From positions 62,001-126,000 of the forward strand of contig NZ_MAST01000051.1 in assembly GCF_001758225.1 (NCBI RefSeq): DNA of 64,000 nucleotides. Direction: 5' to 3'. Shown here piece by piece: positions 1-9,101 of the stretch. Origin of the DNA: Humibacillus sp. DSM 29435. Its GTDB lineage: Bacteria; Actinomycetota; Actinomycetes; Actinomycetales; Dermatophilaceae. The position numbers were made by a program, and so were the translations under genes. A model generated the notes under the pieces. It was not told the origin of the DNA. It worked only from the letters and a program-made list of their open reading frames with translations, and ran no database searches. How positions within the stretch are numbered: the first letter of the stretch is position 1; each line of letters opens with the position of its first letter.

Positions 1-8
1 CCGTCGGT

Positions 9-1259
9 GTGGCGGCGGCAGCAGCAGCCGGGGTCGCGGCTGACCGCGCCACGAGATACCGAGCCGCGATGACGGCACTCGAGACACCTGAGCTGCTCGA
101 CATCGTGCCCGACGAGGAGCACATCGTGCTCACCGACGACGGGGTGCCGTTGCACGTGGAGATCGACCTGCCCCACCCCGACGATGCCGCCGCCGCAGCG
201 GTGGGCACGGTCAGAGGAGACCACCCGGAGAACCTCCCCACCGTCGTGCTGACCCACGGCTACTGCCTCAGCCTGCGCTGCTGGACCTACCAGCGTCGTG
301 CCTTCCGCGACGCCGGTTTCAAGGTCATCAGCTGGGACCAGCGCGGCCACGGCCGGTCTGGTCGTGGGTCGACAGAGAGCTACGTCATCGACCGGCTCGG
401 CGCCGACCTGCACGCGGTCATCGCGCAGTTCGCGCCCGGTGACGACCTGGTGCTCATCGGGCACTCCATGGGCGGTATGACGATCATGGCGTTCGGCGAG
501 CAGTATCCAGAGATTCTGCGTGACCGGGTCACCGGGGTCGCCTTCGTCGGCACGAGTCCCGGCGGTCTCACGCTGGCCAACGGTGGTCGGCTCGCCACCA
601 TCGCCCGCACCCTGCTCGAACGACTCGGCCCGAGCGTGCTCACCCCGCTCAGCAAGCGTCCCGACGTCTTCGGCACGATCCGCCGCGTGGGCAAGGACGT
701 CGAGCTCTTCCTCGTCGAGCAGAACTCCTTCGCCTCGCCCGTGCCGCGGAGCGTCGTGCGCTACACCGCAGACATCCTGCTCGGCACGCCGCTCGATGTC
801 ATCAACGGCTACCTCAAGACCTTCGACGGCTTCGACAAGCGACCGGTGCTGGCCCAGTTCCGGCACGCCATGGTGCTGGTCTTCAACGGCCGGCAGGACA
901 TCCTCACACCGCCGGCTCACAGCGAGCTCATCGTCGAGGCCATCCCCGGCGCCGAGCACGTGCTCGTCAACGACGCTGGGCACGTCATCATGCTCGAGCA
1001 CCCCGACCTGCTGAACGGGCACCTGATCGACCTCATCGAGCACTCGGCCCGCGCCCACGCCGACGACGTGCCGCCCGATCCCGGGCCGAGGGTGCGCAAG
1101 GTGGTGACCGACGTCGCCAAGGCGCGGCGCCTGCGGCGGATGGAGCGCCAGGCCGACGAGATCGTCAGGGCAGGCCGCGGCGCCAAGCCCGGGAAGTCCA
1201 CGAAGCAGGCTGCGCCGAAGGCACCAGCACAGCGTGAGAAGCGGTCACGTGGAGCGTGA
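9..1259 (+). CDS. alpha/beta hydrolase, 5' end possibly beyond the window
   Basis: Alpha/beta-hydrolase fold enzyme with unknown ester or related substrate. An oxyanion-type HGYCLS segment is followed by the nucleophile elbow GHSMGG (Ser about residue 153 counted from the GTG at 9) and a late GH that would supply the catalytic His (about residue 325). The tail of roughly 45 residues is rich in Lys, Arg and Ala and is probably disordered. The frame is open to the left window edge, so the true start may lie upstream; an ATG at 69 in the same frame is another candidate. The gene overlaps the tsaE start, and a hydrolase in front of tsaE (often after alr) is a common actinobacterial arrangement from memory. 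Its link to tRNA modification is unknown. Confidence 0.85.
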   Translation: MAAAAAAGVAADRATRYRAAMTALETPELLDIVPDEEHIVLTDDGVPLHVEIDLPHPDDAAAAAVGTVRGDHPENLPTVVLTHGYCLSLRCWTYQRRAFRDAGFKVISWDQRGHGRSGRGSTESYVIDRLGADLHAVIAQFAPGDDLVLIGHSMGGMTIMAFGEQYPEILRDRVTGVAFVGTSPGGLTLANGGRLATIARTLLERLGPSVLTPLSKRPDVFGTIRRVGKDVELFLVEQNSFASPVPRSVVRYTADILLGTPLDVINGYLKTFDGFDKRPVLAQFRHAMVLVFNGRQDILTPPAHSELIVEAIPGAEHVLVNDAGHVIMLEHPDLLNGHLIDLIEHSARAHADDVPPDPGPRVRKVVTDVAKARRLRRMERQADEIVRAGRGAKPGKSTKQAAPKAPAQREKRSRGA

Positions 1260-1743
1260 GCTGCACTGGGCCGATGTGGCGGCCACCCGGGCGTTCGGCA
1301 GGAGACTCGGCCCGCTGCTGCGCGGCGGAGACGTGCTCGTGCTCACGGGTGACCTCGGCGCCGGCAAGACGACACTGACCCAGGCCATCGGCGAGGGGCT
1401 GGGCGTTCGCGGACCCGTCACCTCACCGACGTTCGTCATCGCGCGCCTTCATCCCTCTCTCGTCGGCGGGCCCGACCTTGTGCACGTCGACGCCTATCGC
1501 CTCGGCAGCGCGGTCGAGCTCGACGACCTCGACCTCGACGCCGACCTCGACCACAGTGTGACCGTCGTCGAGTGGGGCGCCGGTCTCGCCGAACAGCTGA
1601 GCGACGCGAGGCTCGAGATCACTCTGCGCGGAGACGGCGAACGAACCGCCCGCGTCGTCGGCGTCGGGGACCGCTGGGATGGCGTGCTGCTCCTGCTGTC
1701 GGAGCCTGGCTTCGCCGACGGGCCTGCCCTCGCCAGCGGGTAG
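1249..1743 (+). CDS. tsaE: tRNA threonylcarbamoyladenosine biosynthesis ATPase TsaE
   Basis: TsaE is the small P-loop ATPase that helps the TsaB-TsaD complex make N6-threonylcarbamoyladenosine (t6A) at position 37 of ANN-decoding tRNAs. The Walker A motif GDLGAGKTT lies near the N-terminus and is followed by the family motif TSPTF. Length is 164 aa, normal for the family. The GTG at 1249 is chosen because it overlaps the upstream stop by a few bases; a GTG at 1234 would add five residues. It heads the order tsaE-tsaB-rimI-tsaD, which fixes the assignment. Confidence 0.95.
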   Translation: MERELHWADVAATRAFGRRLGPLLRGGDVLVLTGDLGAGKTTLTQAIGEGLGVRGPVTSPTFVIARLHPSLVGGPDLVHVDAYRLGSAVELDDLDLDADLDHSVTVVEWGAGLAEQLSDARLEITLRGDGERTARVVGVGDRWDGVLLLLSEPGFADGPALASG

Positions 1744-1746
1744 CCT
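1741..1746 (+). promoter_or_regulatory. -10 element of a likely leaderless tsaB promoter
   Basis: TAGCCT, whose first three bases are the tsaE stop codon, is followed by six bases and the tsaB GTG at 1753. This is the TANNNT-6/7-start layout seen at several other genes in the window. Transcription starting at the GTG is inferred, not shown. Confidence 0.5.
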
Positions 1747-1752
1747 GTCGTC

Positions 1753-2478
1753 GTGCATCTGCTCGCCATCGACACCTCGACGTCAGCCATCACCGTGGCG
1801 CTGTTCGATGGCTCCCGGGTGACCGCAGAGTCGACCACCTTGGATCCGCGGGCCCACGCCGAGCACCTCGCACCCGGTATCCGCGACGTGCTCGACCAGG
1901 CCGGGGTCGAGCCCGGGGAGGTGACCGGCGTGGTCGTGGGGATCGGTCCCGGCCCGTTCACCGGGCTGCGGGTCGGCATCGTCACCGCCCGCACGTTCGG
2001 CTTCGCTCTAGGGGTGCCCGTGCGTGGCCTGTGCAGCCACGAGGCCCTCGCCCACCAAGCGTGGCTGGCCGGGCGACGCGGGGGACTGTTGGTGGCCACC
2101 GACGCCCGGCGCAAAGAGGTGTACGCGGCCGAGTTCACCCTGACCTCAACCGGGTCCGAGCGAGTGGGTGACGTGCTGGTCTCGAGATCGACCGACCTGC
2201 CCGAACACTGGCGCGTGCTGCCCACGGTCGGGCGCGGCCCGTTGCTCTACCCCGACAGCCTGCTCGGCGGCATCCCGTCGGGCGTGGTCGGCAGCGAGCT
2301 GCTGGACGTCTCTGCCGGCGCCCTGGGCGACCTGGCCGCCCGACGGTGGTCAGCGGGCGAGGCACTACCGACCGCGGCGCTCGAGCCGGGGGGAGGGTTC
2401 GACGGTCTCGAGCCGCTCTACCTGCGCCGGCCCGACACCCAACCGGCGCCGCCGAGCCGCAAGTCGACGCTCGGATGA
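1753..2478 (+). CDS. tsaB: tRNA threonylcarbamoyladenosine biosynthesis protein TsaB
   Basis: TsaB is the non-catalytic ASKHA-fold partner that dimerises with TsaD in t6A synthesis. The N-terminus LLAIDTSTSAITVAL is the family signature, and GIGPGPFTGLRVGI matches the conserved glycine-rich segment at about residues 60-75. Length is 241 aa; the C-terminal part is less conserved, as usual. It starts ten bases after tsaE with GTG and ends in an ATGA overlap with rimI, so these genes are co-transcribed even if a second promoter sits at the tsaE stop codon. Confidence 0.95.
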   Translation: MHLLAIDTSTSAITVALFDGSRVTAESTTLDPRAHAEHLAPGIRDVLDQAGVEPGEVTGVVVGIGPGPFTGLRVGIVTARTFGFALGVPVRGLCSHEALAHQAWLAGRRGGLLVATDARRKEVYAAEFTLTSTGSERVGDVLVSRSTDLPEHWRVLPTVGRGPLLYPDSLLGGIPSGVVGSELLDVSAGALGDLAARRWSAGEALPTAALEPGGGFDGLEPLYLRRPDTQPAPPSRKSTLG

Positions 2479-2954
2479 CGGCGATGACTGACGTCCGGAT
2501 GCGCGACGTGGAGTGGACCGACCTCGCCCTGCTGGCCCGGCTCGAGACCGAGCTGTTCGCCGACGACGCCTGGGCGGAGCAGACCTGGTGGGCCGAGCTC
2601 GCCGCGCGACCCCGACGCGACTACGTCGTGGCCGTCGACGAGGGCGACGCCGTGCTCGGCTACGCGGGTCTCGACATCGCCGGTGAGACGGCCGACGTCA
2701 TGACGATCGCGACGACGACCAGCGCGCGCGGGAGTGGCGTGGGCCGGCGGCTGATCGACGAGCTGCTGAGCCGGGCCGCCGAGCATGGGGTCAAGGCTGT
2801 GCTGCTCGAGGTGCGTGCCGACAACCTGGCCGCTCGACGCCTCTATGACCGCAGTGGGTTCGAGCTGATCTCGACACGCCGGCGGTACTACCAGCCCGGT
2901 GATGTCGACGCCCTGGTGCTGCGGCGCCACGTGAGGAGTCAAGCGCATGGCTGA
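2475..2954 (+). CDS. rimI: ribosomal-protein-alanine N-acetyltransferase RimI
   Basis: GNAT-fold acetyltransferase expected to acetylate the N-terminal alanine of ribosomal protein S18 or other N-termini. The acetyl-CoA loop is [10 protein letters not shown], followed by the late GNAT segment in which N-x-x-A-x-x-L-Y and a YY pair occur ([24 protein letters not shown]). The protein is 159 aa from the ATG at 2475, which overlaps the tsaB stop as ATGA; another ATG nine bases later is possible. The position between tsaB and tsaD is the classic actinobacterial arrangement, so RimI is preferred over a generic GNAT. Confidence 0.92.
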   Translation: MTAMTDVRMRDVEWTDLALLARLETELFADDAWAEQTWWAELAARPRRDYVVAVDEGDAVLGYAGLDIAGETADVMTIATTTSARGSGVGRRLIDELLSRAAEHGVKAVLLEVRADNLAARRLYDRSGFELISTRRRYYQPGDVDALVLRRHVRSQAHG

Positions 2955-3993
2955 CGAACCGTTGGTGCTCGGCATCGAGACCTCCTGCGACGAGACCGGT
3001 GTGGGCATCGTGCGCGGTGAGAGGTTGCTCGTCGACGCGATCGCGAGCAGCGTCGACCAGCACGCGAGGTTCGGTGGGGTCGTGCCCGAGGTGGCCAGTC
3101 GCGCCCACCTCGAGGCGATGGTGCCGACCATCGAGCGGGCCTGTCGCGATGCCGGCGTCGCTCTGCGCGATGTCGATGCCATCGCGGTCACCGCGGGCCC
3201 TGGACTGGCCGGAGCACTGCTGGTCGGGGTGGGGGCGGCCAAGGCGTTGGCCGTCGCGCTGGGCAAGCCGCTCTACGGCGTCAACCATCTCGCGTCACAC
3301 GTCGCGGTCGACATCGTCGAGCACGGGCCGCTGCCCGAGCCGGCGATGGCGATGCTGGTGTCGGGTGGCCACTCGTCGTTGCTGCTGGTGCCCGACGTGA
3401 CGCACGACGTGCGCTCCCTGGGAGCCACGATGGACGACGCGGCCGGCGAGGCCTTCGACAAGGTGGCTCGAGTGCTCGGGCTACCGTTCCCCGGCGGGCC
3501 TCACATCGATCGTGCTGCGCGAGAGGGGAACCGGATCGCGATCGACTTCCCACGCGGGTTCACCAGTGGTCGCGACCTCGAGCGGCACCGGTTCGACTTC
3601 TCCTTCTCCGGGCTGAAGACGGCCGTCGCGCGCTGGGTCGAGACGCGGCAACGCGCAGGCGAAGCGATCCCCGTGGCTGATGTCGCCGCGAGCTTCCAGG
3701 AGGCGGTCGTCGACGTGCTGACGCGCAAGGCGCTGCTCGCCTGCAAGGAGCACGAGGTCGACCACCTGCTGATCGGCGGGGGAGTGGCGGCCAACTCCCG
3801 GTTGCGGGCCCTGGCCCAGGAGCGGTGCGACAAGGCGGGGGTGGTGCTGCGTGTTCCGCGCCCCGAGCTGTGCACCGACAACGGCGCCATGGTCGCGACC
3901 CTGGGTGCGCAGATGGTGTTGAAGGGTCGGGCTCCGAGCGACCTCGGGCTGCCGGCCGACTCCTCGATGCCGGTCACCCTCGTCCAGGCCTGA
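2947..3993 (+). CDS. tsaD: tRNA threonylcarbamoyltransferase TsaD (Kae1/Gcp)
   Basis: Catalytic subunit that transfers the threonylcarbamoyl group from threonylcarbamoyl-AMP to A37 of tRNA. The N-terminus [15 protein letters not shown], the metal-binding pair H114 and H118 in NHLASH, the SGGHSSLL strand and [14 protein letters not shown] near the C-terminus are all present. Length 348 aa is typical. It overlaps rimI by eight bases. tsaC, needed to make the activated intermediate, is not in this window. The older name Gcp (O-sialoglycoprotease) is a misnomer. Confidence 0.97.
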   Translation: MADEPLVLGIETSCDETGVGIVRGERLLVDAIASSVDQHARFGGVVPEVASRAHLEAMVPTIERACRDAGVALRDVDAIAVTAGPGLAGALLVGVGAAKALAVALGKPLYGVNHLASHVAVDIVEHGPLPEPAMAMLVSGGHSSLLLVPDVTHDVRSLGATMDDAAGEAFDKVARVLGLPFPGGPHIDRAAREGNRIAIDFPRGFTSGRDLERHRFDFSFSGLKTAVARWVETRQRAGEAIPVADVAASFQEAVVDVLTRKALLACKEHEVDHLLIGGGVAANSRLRALAQERCDKAGVVLRVPRPELCTDNGAMVATLGAQMVLKGRAPSDLGLPADSSMPVTLVQA

Positions 3994-4020
3994 GGGGGCC
4001 CAGCGACCGCACCCAGCAGG

Positions 4021-4037
4021 CCGTGGCGGGGTTGCGG
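4021..4037 (+). repeat. single dispersed copy of the minisatellite core word
   Basis: A 17-base stretch in the gap between the convergent tsaD and GH3 genes is identical to the core CCGTGGCGGGGTTGCGG of the tandem repeat at 39967-40460. Only this core is shared; the flanks differ. It suggests a dispersed element family rather than a purely local duplication. Confidence 0.6.
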
Positions 4038-4064
4038 TGGCTCCTCATGCCCGAGTGGGGTCGG

Positions 4065-5405
4065 TCAGCCGCAGCGGGCCAGGCCCATCTTCAGCTTGAG
4101 CTTGACGACGCGGGTCACCGCCACCTCGACCTTCTGGGCGAACGCCGGGTCGCTGGCCATCCTGGCCGTGAGGGCGGCGTGCATGGTCGGGATGCTGCTC
4201 GGCGTGGCGCTGAGCACGATGTCACCACCGGCGTCGACGAAGCGGGTGGCCCGCTCACCGGTGGGGGTGCCCGAGACGGCCTTCGCGGCGCCGACGTCGT
4301 CGGTGATCACGACTCCTCCGTAACCGAGCCTGCCGCGCAGCAGGTCGGTGACGATCGCGCGGGAGAACGGAGCGTTGACCCCCGGGTCGATACGGCTGTA
4401 GATGGCCGACCCGACCATGACCATGTCGGCCCCGGCCCGGATGCCGCTCGCGAACGGTCTGAGGTAAGGGTCGGTCGTCGTGGTGGTGGTGTCGGTGATG
4501 CCGGTCGAGTAGAAGTCCGTGTTGTTGCGGATGCGGCCGATGCCGGGGAAGTGTTTCACCGTCGACGCCACGCCGCCGGCACTCATGCCGGCGATGAAAG
4601 CGCTGACCTTGCCCGCGTTGTCGTCCGGATCGCTAGAGAACTCTCGTCCGTACTGCCCGATCGGGCCGTTACCGGTGCCCAGGGAGGCGGGCACGGTGTC
4701 GGCCACCGGCGCGAGGTTGACGTTGACGCCGGCCGCCTTGATCTGCCTGGCCCAGGTGGTGGCCTGCGCCGTCAGTGACGAGTCGCTGAGCGAGTTCTGC
4801 GACCGGGCGGACGGCATCCGGGTGAACCCGGCACCGCGCAGCTGCTGCACGGCACCGCCCTCCTGGTCGGCGGCGAGCATCAGCCCGAGGCCTCCGGTGG
4901 CAGAGTCGGACGCGAGACCGGCCAGGTGAGCCGTCGTCGACCGCACGGCAGCCGCCCCGTTGAACCAGCCTCCGAGCAGGATCACCCCGCCGAGGTGCTG
5001 CCCGGTGACAAGAGAGTCGAGGCTCGTGCGCGAGGCGTTCACGTCGAGCCCCACCATGAGCAGCTGGCCGGCCTGTTCAGAGGCCGAGAGGCTGCTCACG
5101 ATGCGAGCCGAGCAGGAGGTGGGCGGTGATGTCGGCGGGGGGGAGGGGGTGCCGGTCGTCGACGACGCGGGACTCGACGACGAGGCCGACGCGCTCGAGG
5201 TGGGAGGCGAGCTCGCCGAGGTGGCCGACGCGGTCGGCACCGAGCTCGAGGTGACCGATGCTGGGGTGGTGACGGTCGGTGTTCCGGCAACGGTCGGGGC
5301 AGGGCTCGAGCACGCGCCGAGCAGGCCGGCCACACCGCACAGCGCCAGCACCGTGGCGGCCGCGGGGAGTGCGGGGCGACCCGTGGGTCGCAGTTTGTGG
5401 CTCAC
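4065..5405 (-). CDS. glycoside hydrolase family 3 lipoprotein (NagZ/LpqI-like)
   Basis: Exported lipoprotein with a GH3 catalytic domain, probably a beta-N-acetylhexosaminidase acting on peptidoglycan fragments at the cell surface. The signal sequence ends in a lipobox LLGAC, followed by about 65 residues rich in Ser, Thr and Pro that act as a linker. The family motif KHFPGIG sits at residues 284-290 and the nucleophile region VVITDDVG at about 366-372, as in the mycobacterial LpqI group. Length 446 aa. The GTG start is preceded at six bases by TAGGCT, so the transcript is probably leaderless. It converges on tsaD. Substrate specificity cannot be read from sequence alone. Confidence 0.88.
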   Translation of the reverse strand: MSHKLRPTGRPALPAAATVLALCGVAGLLGACSSPAPTVAGTPTVTTPASVTSSSVPTASATSASSPPTSSASASSSSPASSTTGTPSPPPTSPPTSCSARIVSSLSASEQAGQLLMVGLDVNASRTSLDSLVTGQHLGGVILLGGWFNGAAAVRSTTAHLAGLASDSATGGLGLMLAADQEGGAVQQLRGAGFTRMPSARSQNSLSDSSLTAQATTWARQIKAAGVNVNLAPVADTVPASLGTGNGPIGQYGREFSSDPDDNAGKVSAFIAGMSAGGVASTVKHFPGIGRIRNNTDFYSTGITDTTTTTTDPYLRPFASGIRAGADMVMVGSAIYSRIDPGVNAPFSRAIVTDLLRGRLGYGGVVITDDVGAAKAVSGTPTGERATRFVDAGGDIVLSATPSSIPTMHAALTARMASDPAFAQKVEVAVTRVVKLKLKMGLARCG

Positions 5406-5411
5406 CGTGCG

Positions 5412-5417
5412 AGCCTA
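5412..5417 (-). promoter_or_regulatory. -10 element of a likely leaderless GH3 lipoprotein promoter
   Basis: On the minus strand TAGGCT is followed by six bases and the GTG start at 5405. No convincing -35 was found. Confidence 0.5.
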
Positions 5418-5670
5418 GACCCGCAACCGTGGTGTCCGTATCCGCCGGATGACTGCACGTTCGTCGGTTGGGTCGGCCGTGTCGCCACCGGCCGGCGCCT
5501 CCGGCTCGTGGCAGGGTTTCCTCCCTGATTCCGCCTCTGCACCCATCGGGCTCCGGGCGGTGTCCTCGATGGATTCGATCGTGGAGCCCCTTGCCCAGCA
5601 CCGACGCTCGCCTCTAGCCTCGCGAACGTAGGTGCACCTCACGGGTGCGCCCGACCTGGAGTGGGGTGTG

Positions 5671-7194
5671 ATGAACAGCTCGAGTCATCCGATCAGTCGT
5701 CGAACGGTCCTGTCTGCGGGTGCCGGTACAGCCGGGTTGCTCGTCACCACGTCAACGGTCGGTGCCACCAGCGCCGTAGCCGCCGGAATCCCTTGGCCCA
5801 AGCTGAGGAAGTCGCTGGTGGGCACCCTCTACCAACCCAGCACGAGTGCCTATGCGCAGGTGGCGCACGGCACCAACCCGAGATACGACGGCATCAACCC
5901 CAAGGCGGTTGCCCGGTGCGTCTCGACGGGCGACGTCGCTGCCTGCATCGCTTTTGCCCGAAGGTACGCCGTCCCTTTCACGGTGCGATCGGGTGGGCAC
6001 GCGGCCAGCGGCTGGTCGACAGGCACCGGCTTGGTGATCGACACGACGCTGATGAATGCCATCACCATCGACGGTGCAGCGAGAACGGCGACCATCGGTG
6101 CCGGTGCCCGACTGATCGATGTTCACCGCGCGACCACCGACCAGTCTCTTGCGTTGCCCACCGGCACGTGCCCGGACGTGGGGATCTCGGGCCTGACGAT
6201 GGGCGGCGGCATCGGGCCGATGACCCGGCTCTGGGGCCTGACCTGCGACCGGCTCGTGGCGGCCACGGTGGTGACCGCAGACGGCAAGAGCCAGCTTGTG
6301 AACCCCACCCGGTTCGCCGGGCTCTACTTCGCGCTGCGCGGTGGTGGTGGAGGCTCCTTCGGGGTGCTGACGTCGCTGACGATGAGTCTTGACACGATGC
6401 CGGCTGCCATCGACAGCTACTCCCTCAGCTATCCCTTCTCGGCCACCCCCAGCGTGCTCAAGGGGTTCCAGTCCATCGTGGCCACGGCCGACCGAAGGTT
6501 CGGGGTGGAAGTGCAGTTCCGGGCGGTTCGCTCCAGCGGCAAGATCAACGTGACGGTGCGTGGTGACTGGGCCGGTCCGCAGAGCGACGTCGCGGCGCAG
6601 GTCGATGCGCTCGTCACCGCGATCGGTGTCGCTCCGACCACCCGCTCGATTCTTCACCAGAGCTTCGTGTCCTCGGTTCTGGACCACGCGGGCTGCGGCT
6701 CCTTCGGCTCGTGCGTTCCGGGCGCAGACATCACCCGGGTGCCAGGATCCGCGACCTCGTCGATGGTCTCGACGCCCCTGACGGATGCTGGTATCGCGGT
6801 GTTCATGCAGCAGCTGCGGAACGGGTTGACCGTGCCCGGTCAGACCTACACGGGTGCGACCCTCGACGGGATGCGAGGCGCCGTCAGCGACACGACGACG
6901 TCGGACTCCGCCTTCGCTCACCGAGACGCCCTGTTCATGGTGCACTACCTGGCTCGGTGGAGCCCGAACACCCCTGCCCTGGATCCGCGGCCGTTCGACC
7001 AGTACGTCTCTGGCTTCCGCAACGCGATGACCCCGTACGTCGGGCCCTCGGCCTACGTCAACTACCAGGACCCCCTGATCGCCGACTACGGCAACGCCTA
7101 CTGGCCAGGCACCTTCGACCGGCTTCGTGCGGTCAAGACGAACGTCGACCCGACCGACCTCTTCCACTTCGCCCAGTCGGTGCCGCCCGCGTAG
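5671..7194 (+). CDS. Tat-exported FAD-linked oxidase, berberine-bridge-enzyme type
   Basis: Secreted flavoprotein oxidase of the PCMH/BBE family, acting on an unknown alcohol, sugar or alkaloid-like substrate. The N-terminus carries a Tat signal (SRRTVLSAGAG then a hydrophobic run ending near AVAA). The FAD domain has RSGGHAASG with His110 and GTCPDVGISG with Cys167. These are the two attachment residues of bicovalent flavin in this family, so an 8-alpha-histidyl, 6-S-cysteinyl FAD is predicted. The C-terminal BBE segment has YVNYQDP and ends DPTDLFHFAQSVPP. Length 507 aa. ATG 5671 is preferred for its nearby purine-rich stretch and because the Tat signal starts there; a GTG at 5632 is in frame. 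A TAGCCT at 5615 may be the -10. Confidence 0.88.
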   Translation: MNSSSHPISRRTVLSAGAGTAGLLVTTSTVGATSAVAAGIPWPKLRKSLVGTLYQPSTSAYAQVAHGTNPRYDGINPKAVARCVSTGDVAACIAFARRYAVPFTVRSGGHAASGWSTGTGLVIDTTLMNAITIDGAARTATIGAGARLIDVHRATTDQSLALPTGTCPDVGISGLTMGGGIGPMTRLWGLTCDRLVAATVVTADGKSQLVNPTRFAGLYFALRGGGGGSFGVLTSLTMSLDTMPAAIDSYSLSYPFSATPSVLKGFQSIVATADRRFGVEVQFRAVRSSGKINVTVRGDWAGPQSDVAAQVDALVTAIGVAPTTRSILHQSFVSSVLDHAGCGSFGSCVPGADITRVPGSATSSMVSTPLTDAGIAVFMQQLRNGLTVPGQTYTGATLDGMRGAVSDTTTSDSAFAHRDALFMVHYLARWSPNTPALDPRPFDQYVSGFRNAMTPYVGPSAYVNYQDPLIADYGNAYWPGTFDRLRAVKTNVDPTDLFHFAQSVPPA

Positions 7195-7287
7195 GCCGAG
7201 CGCAGGACCCGGCGCGGATCCGACGCCCTGCCTGGGCACGTCGACTCGCGGTGCGTCGTGCCGTGCCGGTGTGGGGCGGGCAGGCGC

Positions 7288-7293
7288 TACGTT
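7288..7293 (+). promoter_or_regulatory. -10 element of a likely leaderless nucleoside hydrolase promoter
   Basis: TACGTT is followed by six bases and the ATG at 7300, with no ribosome binding site between. This supports ATG 7300 over the earlier in-frame GTG/ATG-like options. Confidence 0.45.
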
Positions 7294-7299
7294 GCTGCG

Positions 7300-8286
7300 A
7301 TGGAAACTGCTCGCATCCCGATCGTTCTCGATGTCGACACCGGTGTCGACGATGCGTGCGCGCTGCTGCTGGCTGCCACGCATCCGGGTCTGGACCTTCG
7401 GGCGGTGTCGTGCGTTGGCGGCAACGCTCCCGTCGACGACGTGGTGCGCAACACCCTGATCGCGCTCGAGGCGGCAGGGCGTCGCGACGTGCCGGTGTCG
7501 CGTGGCGCAGAGCGGCCGTTGTTGGAGACACCGGTGGACGCCCGGCATGTGCACGGCACGGATGGGATGGGCGAGCTGGGCTGGCCGGCCGCCCCGACCC
7601 GTGTCGACCCTCGTCACGCGGTCGAGCTGCTGCGCGACGTCTGCCGGTCGGCCGCCCACGACGGGATGCCGCTGACCCTCGTGCCGCTGGCCCCCATGAC
7701 GAACATTGCCCTGCTGTTGCGAACGTATCCGGAGGTGGCACAAGGAATCTCGCGGATCGTCTTCATGGGCGGTGGTGCCGACGTCGGCAATGCGACGGCC
7801 TCGGCCGAGTTCAACGTCTTTCACGACCCGGAGGCAGCTGCGGTCGTGCTCGACGCCCCAGCAGAGCTCGGTATCGACGTGACGATGTACGGCCTCGACG
7901 TCTTCTACGCCCCGGTCGTCACCCGGGCCGAGGCGGCCGGGCTCGTGGCGCTCGGGGGGAGGGGGGCGGCCGAGCTGGGCGGTCGGCTCATCGAGTTCCA
8001 GTGCGACCGCTTCGACCGTGACAGTGCGACGATCGGTGACGCCGGCGCGGTGTGTGCGGTGATCGACCCGACCCTCCTGAGCACCCGTCCCCTCCCGATC
8101 CGGGTCGAGCTGGGCGGCACCTGGTCGCGGGGCCGCACCATCGTCGACCGTCGGGACTGGAGTGGTGACCTCGCCCACGACCCGCACGGTCTGGCGCCCA
8201 CCCGGGTGGAGGTGGCCCTGGGCGTCGACGGGCCACGGTGCGCCGGCCTCTGGCGGGAGGCGCTGCTGGCGGTGGGGCGAGCCTGA
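7300..8286 (+). CDS. inosine-uridine preferring nucleoside hydrolase family protein
   Basis: Hydrolyses the N-glycosidic bond of ribonucleosides to give base plus ribose. The calcium-binding signature DVDTGVDDA is at residues 9-17, and later segments PLAPMTNIALLL and FMGGGADVGNAT match the conserved core. Length 328 aa is typical. The stop overlaps the ribokinase start by one base, so released ribose would be phosphorylated by the next enzyme: a two-gene nucleoside salvage operon. Base preference cannot be decided here. Confidence 0.93.
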   Translation: METARIPIVLDVDTGVDDACALLLAATHPGLDLRAVSCVGGNAPVDDVVRNTLIALEAAGRRDVPVSRGAERPLLETPVDARHVHGTDGMGELGWPAAPTRVDPRHAVELLRDVCRSAAHDGMPLTLVPLAPMTNIALLLRTYPEVAQGISRIVFMGGGADVGNATASAEFNVFHDPEAAAVVLDAPAELGIDVTMYGLDVFYAPVVTRAEAAGLVALGGRGAAELGGRLIEFQCDRFDRDSATIGDAGAVCAVIDPTLLSTRPLPIRVELGGTWSRGRTIVDRRDWSGDLAHDPHGLAPTRVEVALGVDGPRCAGLWREALLAVGRA

Positions 8287-9101
8287 TGGGCAAGGTCGTG
8301 GTGCTCGGCTCGCTCAACGTCGACGTGGTGACGCGCGTCGAACGGCTGCCGCAGCCGGGAGAGACCGTGCTGGGTCGGTCAGACGGGCGGTTCGCGGGAG
8401 GCAAGGGGGGCAACCAGGCGATGGCGGCCCGGCGAGCCGGCGCCGACGTGACGATGGTGGCGGCCGTGGGTGCCGACGATGCGGGCGCGGCCTACCGGGC
8501 ACGGCTCGAGCGGGTTGGTGTCGAGGCCCGGGTCGAGACCCGCCCTGACCAGCCGACGGGCAGCGCGATCATCACCGTCGACGAGACGGGCGAGAACTCG
8601 ATCGTGGTCGTGCCGGGGGCCAACCACGCCCTCAGCGCGGTCGACCTCGGGATCGGCCCCGGCGACGTGCTGTTGTGCAGCCTCGAGGTGGCGCCCGACC
8701 TCGTCACGCGCCTCAGCCTGCAGGCGGCCCGCGCGGATGCCCGCGTGGTCATCAACCTCGCCCCCTACGCGGCCCTCCCGCACGAGGTGATCGCCCTGGC
8801 CGACCCTGTGGTCGTCAACGAGTCTGAGATGCGGCTCCTGGCCGACTCCGACCTGCTGCCGACGTCGCTGCTCGTGACGTTCGGGGCGGCCGGTGCCAGC
8901 TGGGACGGCATCCAGGTCGACGGCATCCGGGTGCCGGAGCGTGAGGTGGTCGACACCATCGGCGCGGGTGACGCCTTCTGCGGGGCGCTGGCCGCCGCTC
9001 TGGCGACGGGCTCCGACCGGGCCGTCGCCCTCGACGCGGCGAACCAGGCGGGGGCCGCGGCTGTGCGCTGGGCCGGGGCGCAGCCCGACGCCGCCCTGTG
9101 A
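8286..9101 (+). CDS. rbsK: ribokinase, PfkB family
   Basis: Phosphorylates D-ribose to ribose 5-phosphate with ATP. The N-terminus VLGSLNVDVV, the GGKGGNQAMAARRAG segment and the C-terminal PfkB signature DTIGAGDAFCGAL with catalytic Asp are clear. Length 271 aa is slightly shorter than the roughly 300 aa usual for ribokinase. It is translationally coupled to the nucleoside hydrolase (TGATG), which supports ribose as substrate. The gene is followed 13 bases later by a large inverted repeat. Confidence 0.9.
   Translation: MGKVVVLGSLNVDVVTRVERLPQPGETVLGRSDGRFAGGKGGNQAMAARRAGADVTMVAAVGADDAGAAYRARLERVGVEARVETRPDQPTGSAIITVDETGENSIVVVPGANHALSAVDLGIGPGDVLLCSLEVAPDLVTRLSLQAARADARVVINLAPYAALPHEVIALADPVVVNESEMRLLADSDLLPTSLLVTFGAAGASWDGIQVDGIRVPEREVVDTIGAGDAFCGALAAALATGSDRAVALDAANQAGAAAVRWAGAQPDAAL

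Noticed and set aside
5752-8187. 811-codon frame opposite the FAD oxidase and nucleoside hydrolase
   Set aside because: Crosses two real genes, has no domain and an odd Arg/Gly/His-rich composition.
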